The notes beneath the pieces are model-generated. The model was not told the DNA's origin. It did no database searches and saw only the letters and a list, made by a program, of their open reading frames with translations. From contig DATAUV010000114.1 of NCBI GenBank assembly GCA_036268075.1, forward strand, positions 19,876 to 83,875: DNA of 64,000 nucleotides, written 5' to 3'. Positions 51,734 through 60,500 of this stretch are shown in pieces; position 1 is the stretch's first letter, and every line of letters begins with the position of its first letter. The DNA comes from DATARH01 sp036268075. Its GTDB lineage: Bacteria > Pseudomonadota > Alphaproteobacteria > ATCC43930 > CGMCC-115725. The position numbers and the translations under genes are program-made.

Positions 51734-54700
51734 ATGGGCTCGGTGTTTTCCGGTCTGCTGGACATCTTCCGGACCATTGCGTCCGTCACGCCTTACAACA
51801 ACACGTTCGACCCGTACCTGGTAGCGGTGTCGTTGGGCATCGCCATCCTGGCGGCGTTCGCGGCGCTGTCGATCGCCTCGCGCATGGCCGCGGCGACGGG
51901 TTGGAAGGCCCGCTGGAGCTGGACCGGCACCGGCGCCTTCGCGATGGGGGGCGGCATCTGGTCGATGCACTTCATCGGCATGCTGGCGCTGACCCTGCCG
52001 TGCGGGATCGCCTACAGCCCGCTCGGGACGTTGTGGTCGATGATCCCCGGCATCCTCGCCAGCGGCGTCGCCCTGCTCGTTATCAGCCGCACCGAGGAGC
52101 CGAGCATGAAGCGCCTCCTCGTCAGCGGCGTGCTGATGGGGGCCGGCATCGGGGCGATGCACTATTCCGGCATGGCCGCGATACAAACCGACGCGCTGAT
52201 CCGCTATCGGCCCGACCTGGTGCTGGTCTCGGTGCTGGTCGCCGTCGTGTTCGCGGTGGCCTCGCTGAAGATTCGCTATTGGCTCCGCCAACGCTGGCGC
52301 TCGGAAACGGCGGCGACGATTGTGGCCGCCGTGGTGATGGGATCGGCCGTCGCCGGCATGCATTACACGGCGATGGAGGCGTCGGATTTTTACCCGCTGA
52401 GCGACGCCAGCGGCGCGACTCAGTTGCTGCCGACGATCGTGCTGGCGCTGCCGATCACGCTGACCTCGGTGCTGATCGCCGGCGTCACGCTGGTCGCGTC
52501 GTTCGCCGGCCGGCAGGCCGAGCTCGCCGCCGGGCTCAAGGCCGAGGTCGCGCGGCGCCGCGCGCTCGAGCTCGAGGCCGAAAGCGGCCGCGCCCGGCTC
52601 CAGGCGATTTTTGACGCGGTCGCCGACGCCATCGTCACGATCGACCGCGACGGCGCGATGCAGCAATGGAGCTCGGGCGCCCAGCGCATCTTCGGCTACG
52701 GACCCGAGGAGGTCGTCGGCAAGAACCTGACCCTCTTGATGTCCGAACAGCACCGCACCTGCCACGCCGACTACGTCGGCCGGTTTCTGGCGACGCCCGA
52801 GCGGGGGAGCATGGGCCTTGGCCGCGAGCTGATCGCGGTGCGCAGGGACGGCGCCGAGCTGCCGATCGAACTGACCCTCAGCGAGGTGCGCAACGGGAGC
52901 GAGGTGTTCTTTACCGGCATCCTGCGCGACATCACCGAGCGCAAGGAGGCCGAGGCCGCGCTGGTCCGCGCCCGCGAGCAGGCCGAGGCGGCCGAGCGCG
53001 CGGCCGAGGGCGGGCGGGCGCGGTTGCAGGCGATCTTCGACGCGGTCGTCGACGGCATCGTCACGGTCGACCAGACCGGACAAATCCAGGGCTGGAGCTC
53101 GGGCGCCCAGCGCATCTTCGGCTACACGCCGGAAGCGGTCGTCGGCGCCGATCTCGGCATCGTGCTGCCGGCGTCGCACAAGGCGAGCGTCCCCGGCAAC
53201 GTCGCCGCCCGCTTTGGCGCCGGCGATTCGGGCGCGATCGGCGTCCTCCACGAGCTCAGCGCGATCCGCCAGGACGGCCGCGAGTTTCCCGCCGAGCTGA
53301 CCGTCACCGAGGTCCGCGACGGCGCCGATCTGTTCTACACCGCGATCTTCCGCGACATCACCGAGCGCAAGCGCGCCGAGGCCGAGCTGGTCCGGGCGCG
53401 CGAGGAAGCCGAGGCCGCCAACCTCGCAAAGTCGCAATTCCTCGCGACGATGAGCCACGAAATCCGCACGCCGATGAACGGCGTGTTGGGCATGGCCAAC
53501 CTGTTGTCGTCGACGATGCTCGACCAGCGTCAGCGGCGGCTCGTCGAGAACGTGTCGCGGTCGGGCGAGGCGCTGCTCGGCATCATCAACGACATCCTCG
53601 ACTTCGCGAAGATCGAGGCCGGCAAGTTCGAGTTGTCGTCGGTTCCGTTCGACCCGCGGGAGGCGATCGCCGAGCTGACCGAGCTGTTGTCCGAGCGCTG
53701 CACGAAAAAAGGCATCGAGTTCATCTATTTCATCGACGAGGCAATCCCGTCGCAGCTCGTCGGCGACCCGACACGGCTGCGGCAAATCCTCGTGAACCTG
53801 GTCGGGAACTCGATCAAGTTCACCGACCGCGGCGAAATCCTCGTCGAGCTGTCGCTGGTTCGCGGCGACGCCGAAACGGCCGTGCTCAACTTCGCGGTCG
53901 AGGATACCGGCATCGGCATCGCGCCCGACCAGAAGGCGCGCATCTTCGAATCGTTCCACCAGGTCGACGGGTCGATGACGCGAGCGCGCGGCGGATCGGG
54001 GCTTGGCCTCGCGATCACCCGCCAGCTCGTCGAGCTGATGGGCGGCAGGATCACCGTCGAAAGCGAACTCGGGCGCGGCTCGCGGTTTTCGTTTACGGCT
54101 TCGTTCGGACAGCCGGCGGAGGCGGCGGCCGAATCGCCGGTCGCCCGGCGGATGCCGCGCGCGATCAACGCGCTGCTCGCCGACGCGAACGCGGTCAGCG
54201 CGCACATCATCTCGCAATACCTCGCCGAATGGCGGGTCGAGGCGACCGTCGTATCGACGATCGCCGAGGCGGAGGAAGCGTTTATCGACGCGGCCGCCGC
54301 CGGCCACCCGTTCGAGGTTGCGATCGTCGACATGAAGGGGATGCGGGCCCACGCGCTCGAACTGGTCAAGCGGGTGCGCGCCAGCGCCAACGTGCCGCCG
54401 TTCGAGGCGATCGTGCTGGCCGGGCTCGACAGCTATATGGGCGACAACACGCTCGACGCCGTCGGCGCGATCGCGGTGCTGCCAAAGCCGGTGCATCCGA
54501 GCGAATTGTTCGACGCGCTGGTCGCCGCCGCGACCGATCCCGGGGAGCGCAGCCGCATCCACCGCTTCGACCGGCGCCAGGTGATCGACGATCGGCCCGA
54601 TTTCGGCGCACTCATCCTCGTCGCCGAGGACAACCCGGTGAACCAGGAGGTCGCGTCCGGCATCCTCGAATCGATGGGCTGCCGCGTCATCACCGCCCCG

Positions 54701-55435
54701 CACGGCCGCGCCGCGGTCAAGCTGTTCGCACAGGAGCGGTTCGACCTGGTCCTGATGGATTGCGAGATGCCGGTCATGGACGGCATCGAGGCGACCCGGC
54801 GCATCCGCCAGATGGAAGCGATGATGCAGTCGCTGCCCGACCAGGAGACGCCGCGCGGGCGCACGCCGATCGTCGCGCTGACCGCGCACGCGCTCGCCGA
54901 GGTGCGCGACCGCTGCCTCGAAGGCGGCATGGACGATTTCCTCGCGAAGCCCTTCGAGGACCGCCAGATGGCCGCGACCCTCTTACGCTGGCTGACTCCG
55001 CGCGGCGCGATGCCGACCGAAACCCTTGAGGCTCCGGTCCCCGAGGCGCCCGCGCCGACGCCGAGCCTGAAGGATGTGATCGACGCCGCGGTGATCGACG
55101 GGCTGCGCGCGCTCGACCGCAACGCCGGTTCGTCACGCCTCGCCCGCGCCGTCTCGCGGTTTGTCGAGATCGCGCCGCCGCTCGTCGCGACGATCCGCCA
55201 GACCTGCGCCGACGACGACGCGGACAGCCTGTGGCGCGCCGCGCACAGCCTGAAATCGAGCGCCGGCGCGCTTGGCGCCAAGCAGCTTTCCGACCGCTGC
55301 GCCGAAATCGAGGCGCTCGCGCGGAGCAGCGGCGCCGCGCCGGTCCGCGCGCTGGTCTCGGCGCTCGACGTCGATCTGACCCTGGCGATCGACGGGCTGC
55401 AATCGACCCTCGGGGTGGCGCATGTCGCCGCCTGA
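51734..55435 (+). CDS. MHYT-PAS-PAS hybrid histidine kinase with two REC domains and HPT
   Basis: A very large sensor kinase of about 1233 aa. Its N-terminus is an MHYT membrane sensor with seven helices and the three motifs SMHFIGM, AMHYSGM and GMHYTAM, proposed to bind copper and sense a gas or redox state. Two PAS domains follow (each starting RARLQAIFDAV, with WSSGAQRIFGY), then HisKA (FLATMSHEIRTPMNG), HATPase (NLVGNSIKFTD, GGSGLGLAITRQL), a degenerate REC (LLADANAV, phosphoacceptor in VAIVDMKGM), a full REC (LVAEDNPVN, VLMDCEMPVMDG) and an HPT (WRAAHSLKSSAGALG). An upstream TTG (51704) is an alternative start. Confidence 0.93.
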   Translation: MGSVFSGLLDIFRTIASVTPYNNTFDPYLVAVSLGIAILAAFAALSIASRMAAATGWKARWSWTGTGAFAMGGGIWSMHFIGMLALTLPCGIAYSPLGTLWSMIPGILASGVALLVISRTEEPSMKRLLVSGVLMGAGIGAMHYSGMAAIQTDALIRYRPDLVLVSVLVAVVFAVASLKIRYWLRQRWRSETAATIVAAVVMGSAVAGMHYTAMEASDFYPLSDASGATQLLPTIVLALPITLTSVLIAGVTLVASFAGRQAELAAGLKAEVARRRALELEAESGRARLQAIFDAVADAIVTIDRDGAMQQWSSGAQRIFGYGPEEVVGKNLTLLMSEQHRTCHADYVGRFLATPERGSMGLGRELIAVRRDGAELPIELTLSEVRNGSEVFFTGILRDITERKEAEAALVRAREQAEAAERAAEGGRARLQAIFDAVVDGIVTVDQTGQIQGWSSGAQRIFGYTPEAVVGADLGIVLPASHKASVPGNVAARFGAGDSGAIGVLHELSAIRQDGREFPAELTVTEVRDGADLFYTAIFRDITERKRAEAELVRAREEAEAANLAKSQFLATMSHEIRTPMNGVLGMANLLSSTMLDQRQRRLVENVSRSGEALLGIINDILDFAKIEAGKFELSSVPFDPREAIAELTELLSERCTKKGIEFIYFIDEAIPSQLVGDPTRLRQILVNLVGNSIKFTDRGEILVELSLVRGDAETAVLNFAVEDTGIGIAPDQKARIFESFHQVDGSMTRARGGSGLGLAITRQLVELMGGRITVESELGRGSRFSFTASFGQPAEAAAESPVARRMPRAINALLADANAVSAHIISQYLAEWRVEATVVSTIAEAEEAFIDAAAAGHPFEVAIVDMKGMRAHALELVKRVRASANVPPFEAIVLAGLDSYMGDNTLDAVGAIAVLPKPVHPSELFDALVAAATDPGERSRIHRFDRRQVIDDRPDFGALILVAEDNPVNQEVASGILESMGCRVITAPHGRAAVKLFAQERFDLVLMDCEMPVMDGIEATRRIRQMEAMMQSLPDQETPRGRTPIVALTAHALAEVRDRCLEGGMDDFLAKPFEDRQMAATLLRWLTPRGAMPTETLEAPVPEAPAPTPSLKDVIDAAVIDGLRALDRNAGSSRLARAVSRFVEIAPPLVATIRQTCADDDADSLWRAAHSLKSSAGALGAKQLSDRCAEIEALARSSGAAPVRALVSALDVDLTLAIDGLQSTLGVAHVAA

Positions 55436-57026
55436 CGCGACGCCGATCGTCCTCATCGTCGACGACGACCCGGTCTTCCGCTCACTGACCCGCGACGCGC
55501 TCGCAGATTCCGGGCTCGGCGTCATCGAGGCCGCCGACGGGGCCGAGGCCTGCCGGATTTGCGCCGAAGCGAGGCCGTCGCTGGTCATCGTCGACGTGGT
55601 CATGCCCGTGATGGACGGGTTTGCGGTCTGCCGCGAGCTGCGCGCCCGCGACGCGACCCGCCATACGCCGATCCTGATGGCGACCGGGCTCAGCCAGCAC
55701 GATTCGATCGATAAGGCCTATGAAGCCGGGGCGACGGATTTCATCCTGAAGCCGATCGAGTGGGACCATCTCGCCTATCGGGTCCGCTATATGCTGCGCA
55801 AGGCGGCGAGCGCGGACGCCTCCCGCGCCGCCGCGCTCCCGACCGACGAGGGCGCGGCCGACCGGAAAATCTCGGTGCTGATCGTCGACGACGACCCCGT
55901 CGTCCGCTCGCTGACCCGCGACGCGCTCGAGGACGACGGCTACGACGTCGTCGAGGCCGAGGATGGTTTCGCCGCGTACAAGGCCTGCGAGCACGCCGTC
56001 CCCGCGCTGATCATCGCCGATGTGCTGATGCCGGGGATGGACGGGTTCGAACTGTGCCGCGCGCTGCGCCACCGGCCCGAGACCGAGCACGTGCCGATCC
56101 TGGTCGCCACCGGGCTCCACGACCACGGGTCGATCGCCGCCGCCTATGAAGCCGGGGCGACCGACTTCATCGTCAAGCCGCTGAACTGGCTGATCCTCAA
56201 CTACCGCGTCCGCTACATGCTGCGGGCGGCCGGCGTCTTTTCCGACCTCCTGGTCGCGAAAGAGCGGGCCGAGGCGGCCGACCGAGCGAAATCCGCCTTT
56301 CTCGCCAATATGAGCCATGAGCTCAAAACCCCGCTCAACGCGATCATCGGGTTTTCCGGCATCATGCGCAGCGAGATGTTCGGCCCGATCGGCGAGAAAT
56401 ACACCGAATACGCCAAGATCATCGGCGACAGCGGCTCGCATCTGCTGACGATCATCAACGGCATTCTCGACATCGCGAAATCCGAGGCGCAGGGGCTCAA
56501 GCTCGTCGAGGAAATGACGCGTATCGACGAAATCGTCGAGTTCAGCGCCAGCATCGTCATCGAGATGGCGTGTAAAGCCGATATCGCCTGCTCGACCGCG
56601 ATCGAGGACGGACTGCCGATGTTCTTTGGCGACGGCAAGAAACTGCAGCAGATCCTGATCAACCTGCTGTCCAACGCGGTCAAGTTTACCCCACCGGGCG
56701 GGCGGGTCACGCTGACGGCCGGGCGGGGTCCCGCGGGTGGGCTCGTGCTCCGCGTCGCCGACACCGGCATCGGCATGGCCCCCGACCAGATCGCCGTCGC
56801 GATGATGCCGTTCGGACAGATCGACTCGACACTGGCGCGCAAATACGACGGCGCCGGGCTCGGCCTGCCGCTGACCAAGCGGCTGGTCGATCTGCACGGC
56901 GGCACCCTCGAAATCGAGAGCCATCCTAATGTCGGCACCACGGTCACCGTGCGCTTCGCGCCGGAGCGATTCGGCGCCCCGACCGACGACCGGATCGCCA
57001 GCGAGCCGCTGGCGGTCGTCGATTAA
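55422..57026 (+). CDS. Tandem-receiver histidine kinase (REC-REC-HisKA-HATPase)
   Basis: A 534-aa soluble signalling protein. Two receiver domains are near-duplicates (VLIVDDDPVFRSLTRDALAD and VLIVDDDPVVRSLTRDALED; both keep the phospho-Asp DVxMP and the Lys LKP/VKP). The kinase part follows, with His in FLANMSHELKTPLNAIIGF, the N-box NLLSNAVKF, DTGIGMAP and GAGLGLPLTKRL. It overlaps the MHYT kinase gene by 14 bp. It may receive phosphate from that kinase; there is no DNA-binding output in the pair, so output must be elsewhere. Confidence 0.93.
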   Translation: MSPPDATPIVLIVDDDPVFRSLTRDALADSGLGVIEAADGAEACRICAEARPSLVIVDVVMPVMDGFAVCRELRARDATRHTPILMATGLSQHDSIDKAYEAGATDFILKPIEWDHLAYRVRYMLRKAASADASRAAALPTDEGAADRKISVLIVDDDPVVRSLTRDALEDDGYDVVEAEDGFAAYKACEHAVPALIIADVLMPGMDGFELCRALRHRPETEHVPILVATGLHDHGSIAAAYEAGATDFIVKPLNWLILNYRVRYMLRAAGVFSDLLVAKERAEAADRAKSAFLANMSHELKTPLNAIIGFSGIMRSEMFGPIGEKYTEYAKIIGDSGSHLLTIINGILDIAKSEAQGLKLVEEMTRIDEIVEFSASIVIEMACKADIACSTAIEDGLPMFFGDGKKLQQILINLLSNAVKFTPPGGRVTLTAGRGPAGGLVLRVADTGIGMAPDQIAVAMMPFGQIDSTLARKYDGAGLGLPLTKRLVDLHGGTLEIESHPNVGTTVTVRFAPERFGAPTDDRIASEPLAVVD

Positions 57027-57038
57027 TTGTGCCGACGC

Positions 57039-57060
57039 CCGGGGTTACGGCCCCGGTGTT
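57039..57060 (+). terminator. Possible terminator hairpin
   Basis: CCGGGG (57039-57044) pairs perfectly with CCCCGG (57051-57056) across a 6-nt loop TTACGG, followed by TGTT. It lies just after the kinase gene and before the hydrogenase operon. The stem is short and the T run weak. I saw no clear sigma-54 or sigma-70 hydrogenase promoter in 57027-57150. Confidence 0.35.
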
Positions 57061-57150
57061 AAGCAAGACTAACGGTTTCTTTACCCTGTCGCGATACTTG
57101 AGGGGCCGTCGGCGAGCCGGTCGTTCCTTGCGCTCGCCCTAGCGAACGGG

Positions 57151-58119
57151 TTGCGGGTGGCGAATCTTCTGTGGCTCCAGGGCGGGGCTTGTTCCGGGAA
57201 CACGATGTCGTTCCTGAACGCCGAGGAGCCGAGCGCCTGCGACCTCGTCACCGATTTCGGCATCAGGATGTTGTGGCATCCCTCGCTCGGGATGGAACTG
57301 GGCGCCGACCTGCAGGCGATGCTGCGCGCGCTCGTCATCGGCGAGATGCCGCTCGATATCCTCGTGTTCGAGGGAACGGTGATCCAGGCGCCGAACGGCA
57401 CCGGCCAGTGGAACCGCTTTGCCGGGCGGCCGATGAAGGATTGGGTGACCGATCTCTGCCGCGTCGCCCGCCACGTCGTCGCGGTCGGCGACTGCGCCGC
57501 CTGGGGCGGCATCCCGGCGACCGCGCCGAACCCGTCCGACAGCATCGGGTTGCAGTTTCTCAAAGGCGCGCAGGGCGGCTATCTCGGCAAAGGCTACCGT
57601 TCCGGCGCGGGCCTCCCGGTCATCAACGTCCCCGGCTGCCCGGCTCATCCCGACTGGATGACCCAGATCATCGTCGCGCTGGCGACGGGGCGCGGCGGCG
57701 ACATCTCGCTCGACGATCTCCAGCGGCCGAAGACCTTCTTTTCGAGCTTCACCCAGACCGGCTGCACCCGGAACATGCACTTTTCCTACAAGGTGTCGGC
57801 GACCGAGTTCGGGCAACGCAAGGGATGCCTCTTCTACGATCTCGGCTGCCGCGGCCCGATGACCCATTCGCCGTGCAACCGCATCCTGTGGAACCGGCAA
57901 TCGTCGAAGAGCCGCGCCGGGATGCCGTGCCTCGGCTGCACCGAGCCGGAGTTCCCGTTCAACGACCTGGCGCCCGGCACCGTGTTCAAGACGCAGACGC
58001 TGATGGGGGTGCCGAAGGCGCTGCCGACCGGGATCGACAAGATCGGCTACATCAAATTGTCGACCGCGGCCAAGGCGGCGTCGCCGCGCTGGGCCGAAGA
58101 CGACATCTTCGTGGTCTGA
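57151..58119 (+). CDS. hupS: Uptake [NiFe]-hydrogenase small subunit, group 2a type
   Basis: A 322-aa electron-transfer subunit that carries the iron-sulfur relay. It lacks a Tat signal, which is the group 2 rule, so the enzyme stays cytoplasmic. It begins VANLLWLQGGACSGNTMSFLN and ends EDDIFVV, as in cyanobacterial/actinobacterial group 2a. Proximal-cluster ligands are Cys14, Cys115 (GDCAAWGG) and Cys163 (PGCPAHP); the fourth cysteine of the usual CxxC is Asn17. Further cysteines are 205, 226, 233, 242, 260 and 263 (GCTRN, KGCLF, LGCRGP, SPCNR, PCLGC). The residue aligned with the distal-cluster His is Gln202. GTG or ATG alternatives near the start are minor. Confidence 0.93.
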   Translation: MRVANLLWLQGGACSGNTMSFLNAEEPSACDLVTDFGIRMLWHPSLGMELGADLQAMLRALVIGEMPLDILVFEGTVIQAPNGTGQWNRFAGRPMKDWVTDLCRVARHVVAVGDCAAWGGIPATAPNPSDSIGLQFLKGAQGGYLGKGYRSGAGLPVINVPGCPAHPDWMTQIIVALATGRGGDISLDDLQRPKTFFSSFTQTGCTRNMHFSYKVSATEFGQRKGCLFYDLGCRGPMTHSPCNRILWNRQSSKSRAGMPCLGCTEPEFPFNDLAPGTVFKTQTLMGVPKALPTGIDKIGYIKLSTAAKAASPRWAEDDIFVV

Positions 58120-58123
58120 GCCG

Positions 58124-59722
58124 ATGGCTGGCCTCACGCAGACGCTGGACATCTCGCCGGTCGGCCGGGTCGAGGGCGATCTCGACGTCCGCGTCGAGAT
58201 CGAGGACGGCCGCGTCGTCAACGCCTGGACCCAGGCCGAATTGTTCCGCGGGCTCGAAGTGATCCTGCGCGGCAAGGACCCGCAATCGGGGCTGATCGTG
58301 ACGCCGCGCGCCTGCGGCATCTGCGGCGCCTCGCATCTCACTTGCGCCGCCTGGGCGCTCGACACCGCGTGGGAGACCGAGCTTCCCCGAAACGCGATCC
58401 TCGCCCGCAACCTCGGCCAGATCGTCGAGTCGATACAGAGCCTCGTCCGCCATCATTACGGGCTCTTCATGATCGACTACACGAACAAGAAATACGCCGG
58501 CTCCCCCTTCTACCAGGAGGCCATGCGGCGCTGGGCGCCCTATACCGGGACCCATTACGAGCTCGGCGTGACGATTTCGGGCCGGCCGGTCGAGATCTAC
58601 GCTCTCTTTGGCGGGCAATGGCCGCATTCGAGCTTTATGGTCCCGGGCGGCGTCATGTGCGCGCCGACCTTGACCGACGTCACCCGCGCCTGGTCGATCC
58701 TCGAACATTTCCGCCGCGCCTGGGTCGAGCCGGTGTGGCTCGGCTGCTCGATCGAGCGGTACGAGGCGATCCGGAACCTCGACGATTTCCTCGCCTGGCT
58801 CGACGAAAAGCCGGAACACGCCGATTCCGACCTCGGCCTCTACTGGCGCATGAGCCGCGACATCGGGCTCGATTCCTATGGAAGCGGCCCCGGACGCTAC
58901 CTGAGCTGGGGCTACCTGCCGCACGAGGACAAGTACCAGCGCCCGACGATCGCGGGCCGCGCCGCTGCCGTCATCCGCAAGGGCGGCGTCTACGACGCCA
59001 CTACCAACACGCACCTGCCGGTCGACCAGGCCGCGACGCGCGAGGATACCGCGCACGCCTGGTACGACGAGAACAGCGTCGTCCACCCGCTCGACCGCGT
59101 GACCGTGCCGAGCGACCACAACGAACCCGATTTCGCCGGCCGCTATTCCTGGGCGACGGCGGTGTCGCATGTCGACCACGGCCGCCTCGAAACCGGCCCG
59201 CTCGCGCGCCAGCTCATCTCCGCCGGCTCGCATGGCAAGGCCTGGCAGCACACCGAGACGCTGGTGTTCGACATCTTCCAACGGTTCGGCGGCGCCAGCG
59301 TGATGCTGCGCCAGTTCGCCCGCATGCACGAGCTGTGCGGCCTCTACCGCGAAGCCGAGCGGGCGCTGCGCGAATTCCGCCTCAACGATTCCTGGTACAT
59401 CAAGCCGACCGAGCGCGACGGGGTCGGCTGGGGCGCGACCGAGGCGGCGCGGGGTGCGTTGTGCCACTGGATCGATGTCGAGGGCGGCAAGATCCGCAAC
59501 TATCAGATCGTCGCGCCGACGACGTGGAATGTCGGCCCGCGCGACGGCGGCGGCACTCGCGGCCCGATCGAGGAGGCGCTGGTCGGCACGCCCATCCTCG
59601 ACCCGCGCGACCCGATCGAGGTCGGGCATGTCTGCCGCTCCTACGATTCCTGCCTCGTCTGCACGGTCCACGCGCACGACGCCAAGACCGGCGAGGAGCT
59701 GGCCCGCTTCAGGACCGCCTGA
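58124..59722 (+). CDS. hupL: Uptake [NiFe]-hydrogenase large subunit
   Basis: A 532-aa catalytic subunit that binds the NiFe centre and oxidises H2. The L1 motif CGICGASH holds Cys64 and Cys67; the L2 motif DSCLVCTVH holds Cys510 and Cys513, with His516 at the usual cleavage point. A 16-residue tail (AHDAKTGEELARFRTA) follows, to be removed by the protease encoded downstream. Further signatures are ISPVGRVEGDLDVRVE and RRWAPYTGTHYELGV. It follows the small subunit by 4 bp, and the HiPIP-like gene follows 3 bp after its stop. Confidence 0.95.
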   Translation: MAGLTQTLDISPVGRVEGDLDVRVEIEDGRVVNAWTQAELFRGLEVILRGKDPQSGLIVTPRACGICGASHLTCAAWALDTAWETELPRNAILARNLGQIVESIQSLVRHHYGLFMIDYTNKKYAGSPFYQEAMRRWAPYTGTHYELGVTISGRPVEIYALFGGQWPHSSFMVPGGVMCAPTLTDVTRAWSILEHFRRAWVEPVWLGCSIERYEAIRNLDDFLAWLDEKPEHADSDLGLYWRMSRDIGLDSYGSGPGRYLSWGYLPHEDKYQRPTIAGRAAAVIRKGGVYDATTNTHLPVDQAATREDTAHAWYDENSVVHPLDRVTVPSDHNEPDFAGRYSWATAVSHVDHGRLETGPLARQLISAGSHGKAWQHTETLVFDIFQRFGGASVMLRQFARMHELCGLYREAERALREFRLNDSWYIKPTERDGVGWGATEAARGALCHWIDVEGGKIRNYQIVAPTTWNVGPRDGGGTRGPIEEALVGTPILDPRDPIEVGHVCRSYDSCLVCTVHAHDAKTGEELARFRTA

Positions 59723-59725
59723 CCG

Positions 59726-60046
59726 ATGGCAACCGCCGAACAAGCGAACGCCGACACGCTGCGCACGATCGCCGAGATGCTCGAGGGCGGGCTCAAAACC
59801 GTCGTCGAGCCGTTTCCCGAGACCGAAAAGGAATTCGCCGAGATCGTCGGCCAGATCCGCCGGCTCGACCCGGACGACCTCGAAGGCAAGCTTGTCATCG
59901 GCGGCTTCGCCAACAAGCCCTTCGGCAAGGACAAGCTGCGCTGCATGGAGTGCATCAATTTTCTGGTGAACCGCAAATGGTGCGATTTGCCGGAACTGGC
60001 GGTGCCGGTCGAGCCCGACTGGTATTGCCGCCTGTGGCGGATCTGA
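59726..60046 (+). CDS. HiPIP-like iron-sulfur protein of the hydrogenase operon
   Basis: A 106-aa protein with a helical N-terminal part of about 65 residues and a C-terminal cluster-binding module. Four cysteines (73, 76, 86, 101) in the pattern CxxC-x9-C-x14-CxxW (LRCMECINFL, RKWCDLPE, DWYCRLW) resemble high-potential iron-sulfur proteins, which hold one [4Fe-4S]. There is no signal peptide, so it would act in the cytoplasm next to HupS. A role as electron acceptor or docking subunit of the hydrogenase is inference. Confidence in coding is high, in family moderate. Confidence 0.8.
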   Translation: MATAEQANADTLRTIAEMLEGGLKTVVEPFPETEKEFAEIVGQIRRLDPDDLEGKLVIGGFANKPFGKDKLRCMECINFLVNRKWCDLPELAVPVEPDWYCRLWRI

Positions 60047-60053
60047 CGGGCCG

Positions 60054-60500
60054 GTGATCGCGGTCATCGGCTGCGGCAACCCCACGCGCTGCGACGACGG
60101 CGTCGCCGCCGAGGTGCTGCGCCTGCTGGCGCCGCGCGCGCCCGCCGACGCGAAACTGCTCGACGCCGGGACCGACGGGGTCGCGGTCATGTTCGCCGCG
60201 CGCGGCTGCCGCCGCCTCGTCGTCGTCGACGCCTGCCGCACCGGCGCCGAGCCGGGCGCGGTGTTCGAGGTGCCGGGCGCCGAGCTCGCCGGCGATTGCG
60301 GCCCGCCACTCGCGACGCATGAATTCCGCTGGGACCACGCCCTCGCCGCCGGCCGCCGCATCTATCGCGACGACTTTCCCGACGACGTCACCGTGTTCCT
60401 GATCGAGGCGCAGAGCCTCGGCTTCGGCATCGGGCTCAGCGCGCCGGTCGCAGCCTCGGCGCGGCTGGTCGCCGACCGCATCGCGGGGCTCATCGCATGA
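60054..60500 (+). CDS. hupD: Hydrogenase maturation protease (HupD/HybD family)
   Basis: A 148-aa endopeptidase that trims the large-subunit tail after nickel insertion. The opening IAVIGCGNPTRCDDGVAAEVL contains the conserved GNP and the nickel-sensing acid; VVVDACRTG supplies the second acid, and ATHEFRWDHAL the conserved His. The GTG start is 7 bp after the HiPIP-like stop; the TGA overlaps the TPR gene start. The gene product of hupL is its evident client. Confidence 0.93.
   Translation: MIAVIGCGNPTRCDDGVAAEVLRLLAPRAPADAKLLDAGTDGVAVMFAARGCRRLVVVDACRTGAEPGAVFEVPGAELAGDCGPPLATHEFRWDHALAAGRRIYRDDFPDDVTVFLIEAQSLGFGIGLSAPVAASARLVADRIAGLIA

Noticed and set aside
51686..54889. Long minus-strand frame opposite the MHYT hybrid kinase
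   Set aside because: No recognisable motif; the plus strand encodes a full set of signalling domains over the same bases.
57027..57150. Sigma-54 promoter before the hydrogenase operon
   Set aside because: No TGGCAC-N5-TTGC-like match was found by eye in the intergenic region.
57151..59722. Group 1h (Hhy) or membrane-bound group 1 hydrogenase
   Set aside because: The small subunit has no Tat signal, starts LLWLQGGACSGN and shows the group 2a-type ending; no cytochrome b subunit follows.
58052..60361. Long minus-strand frame opposite hupL and hupD
   Set aside because: Shadow of the hydrogenase genes, whose catalytic motifs are complete on the plus strand.
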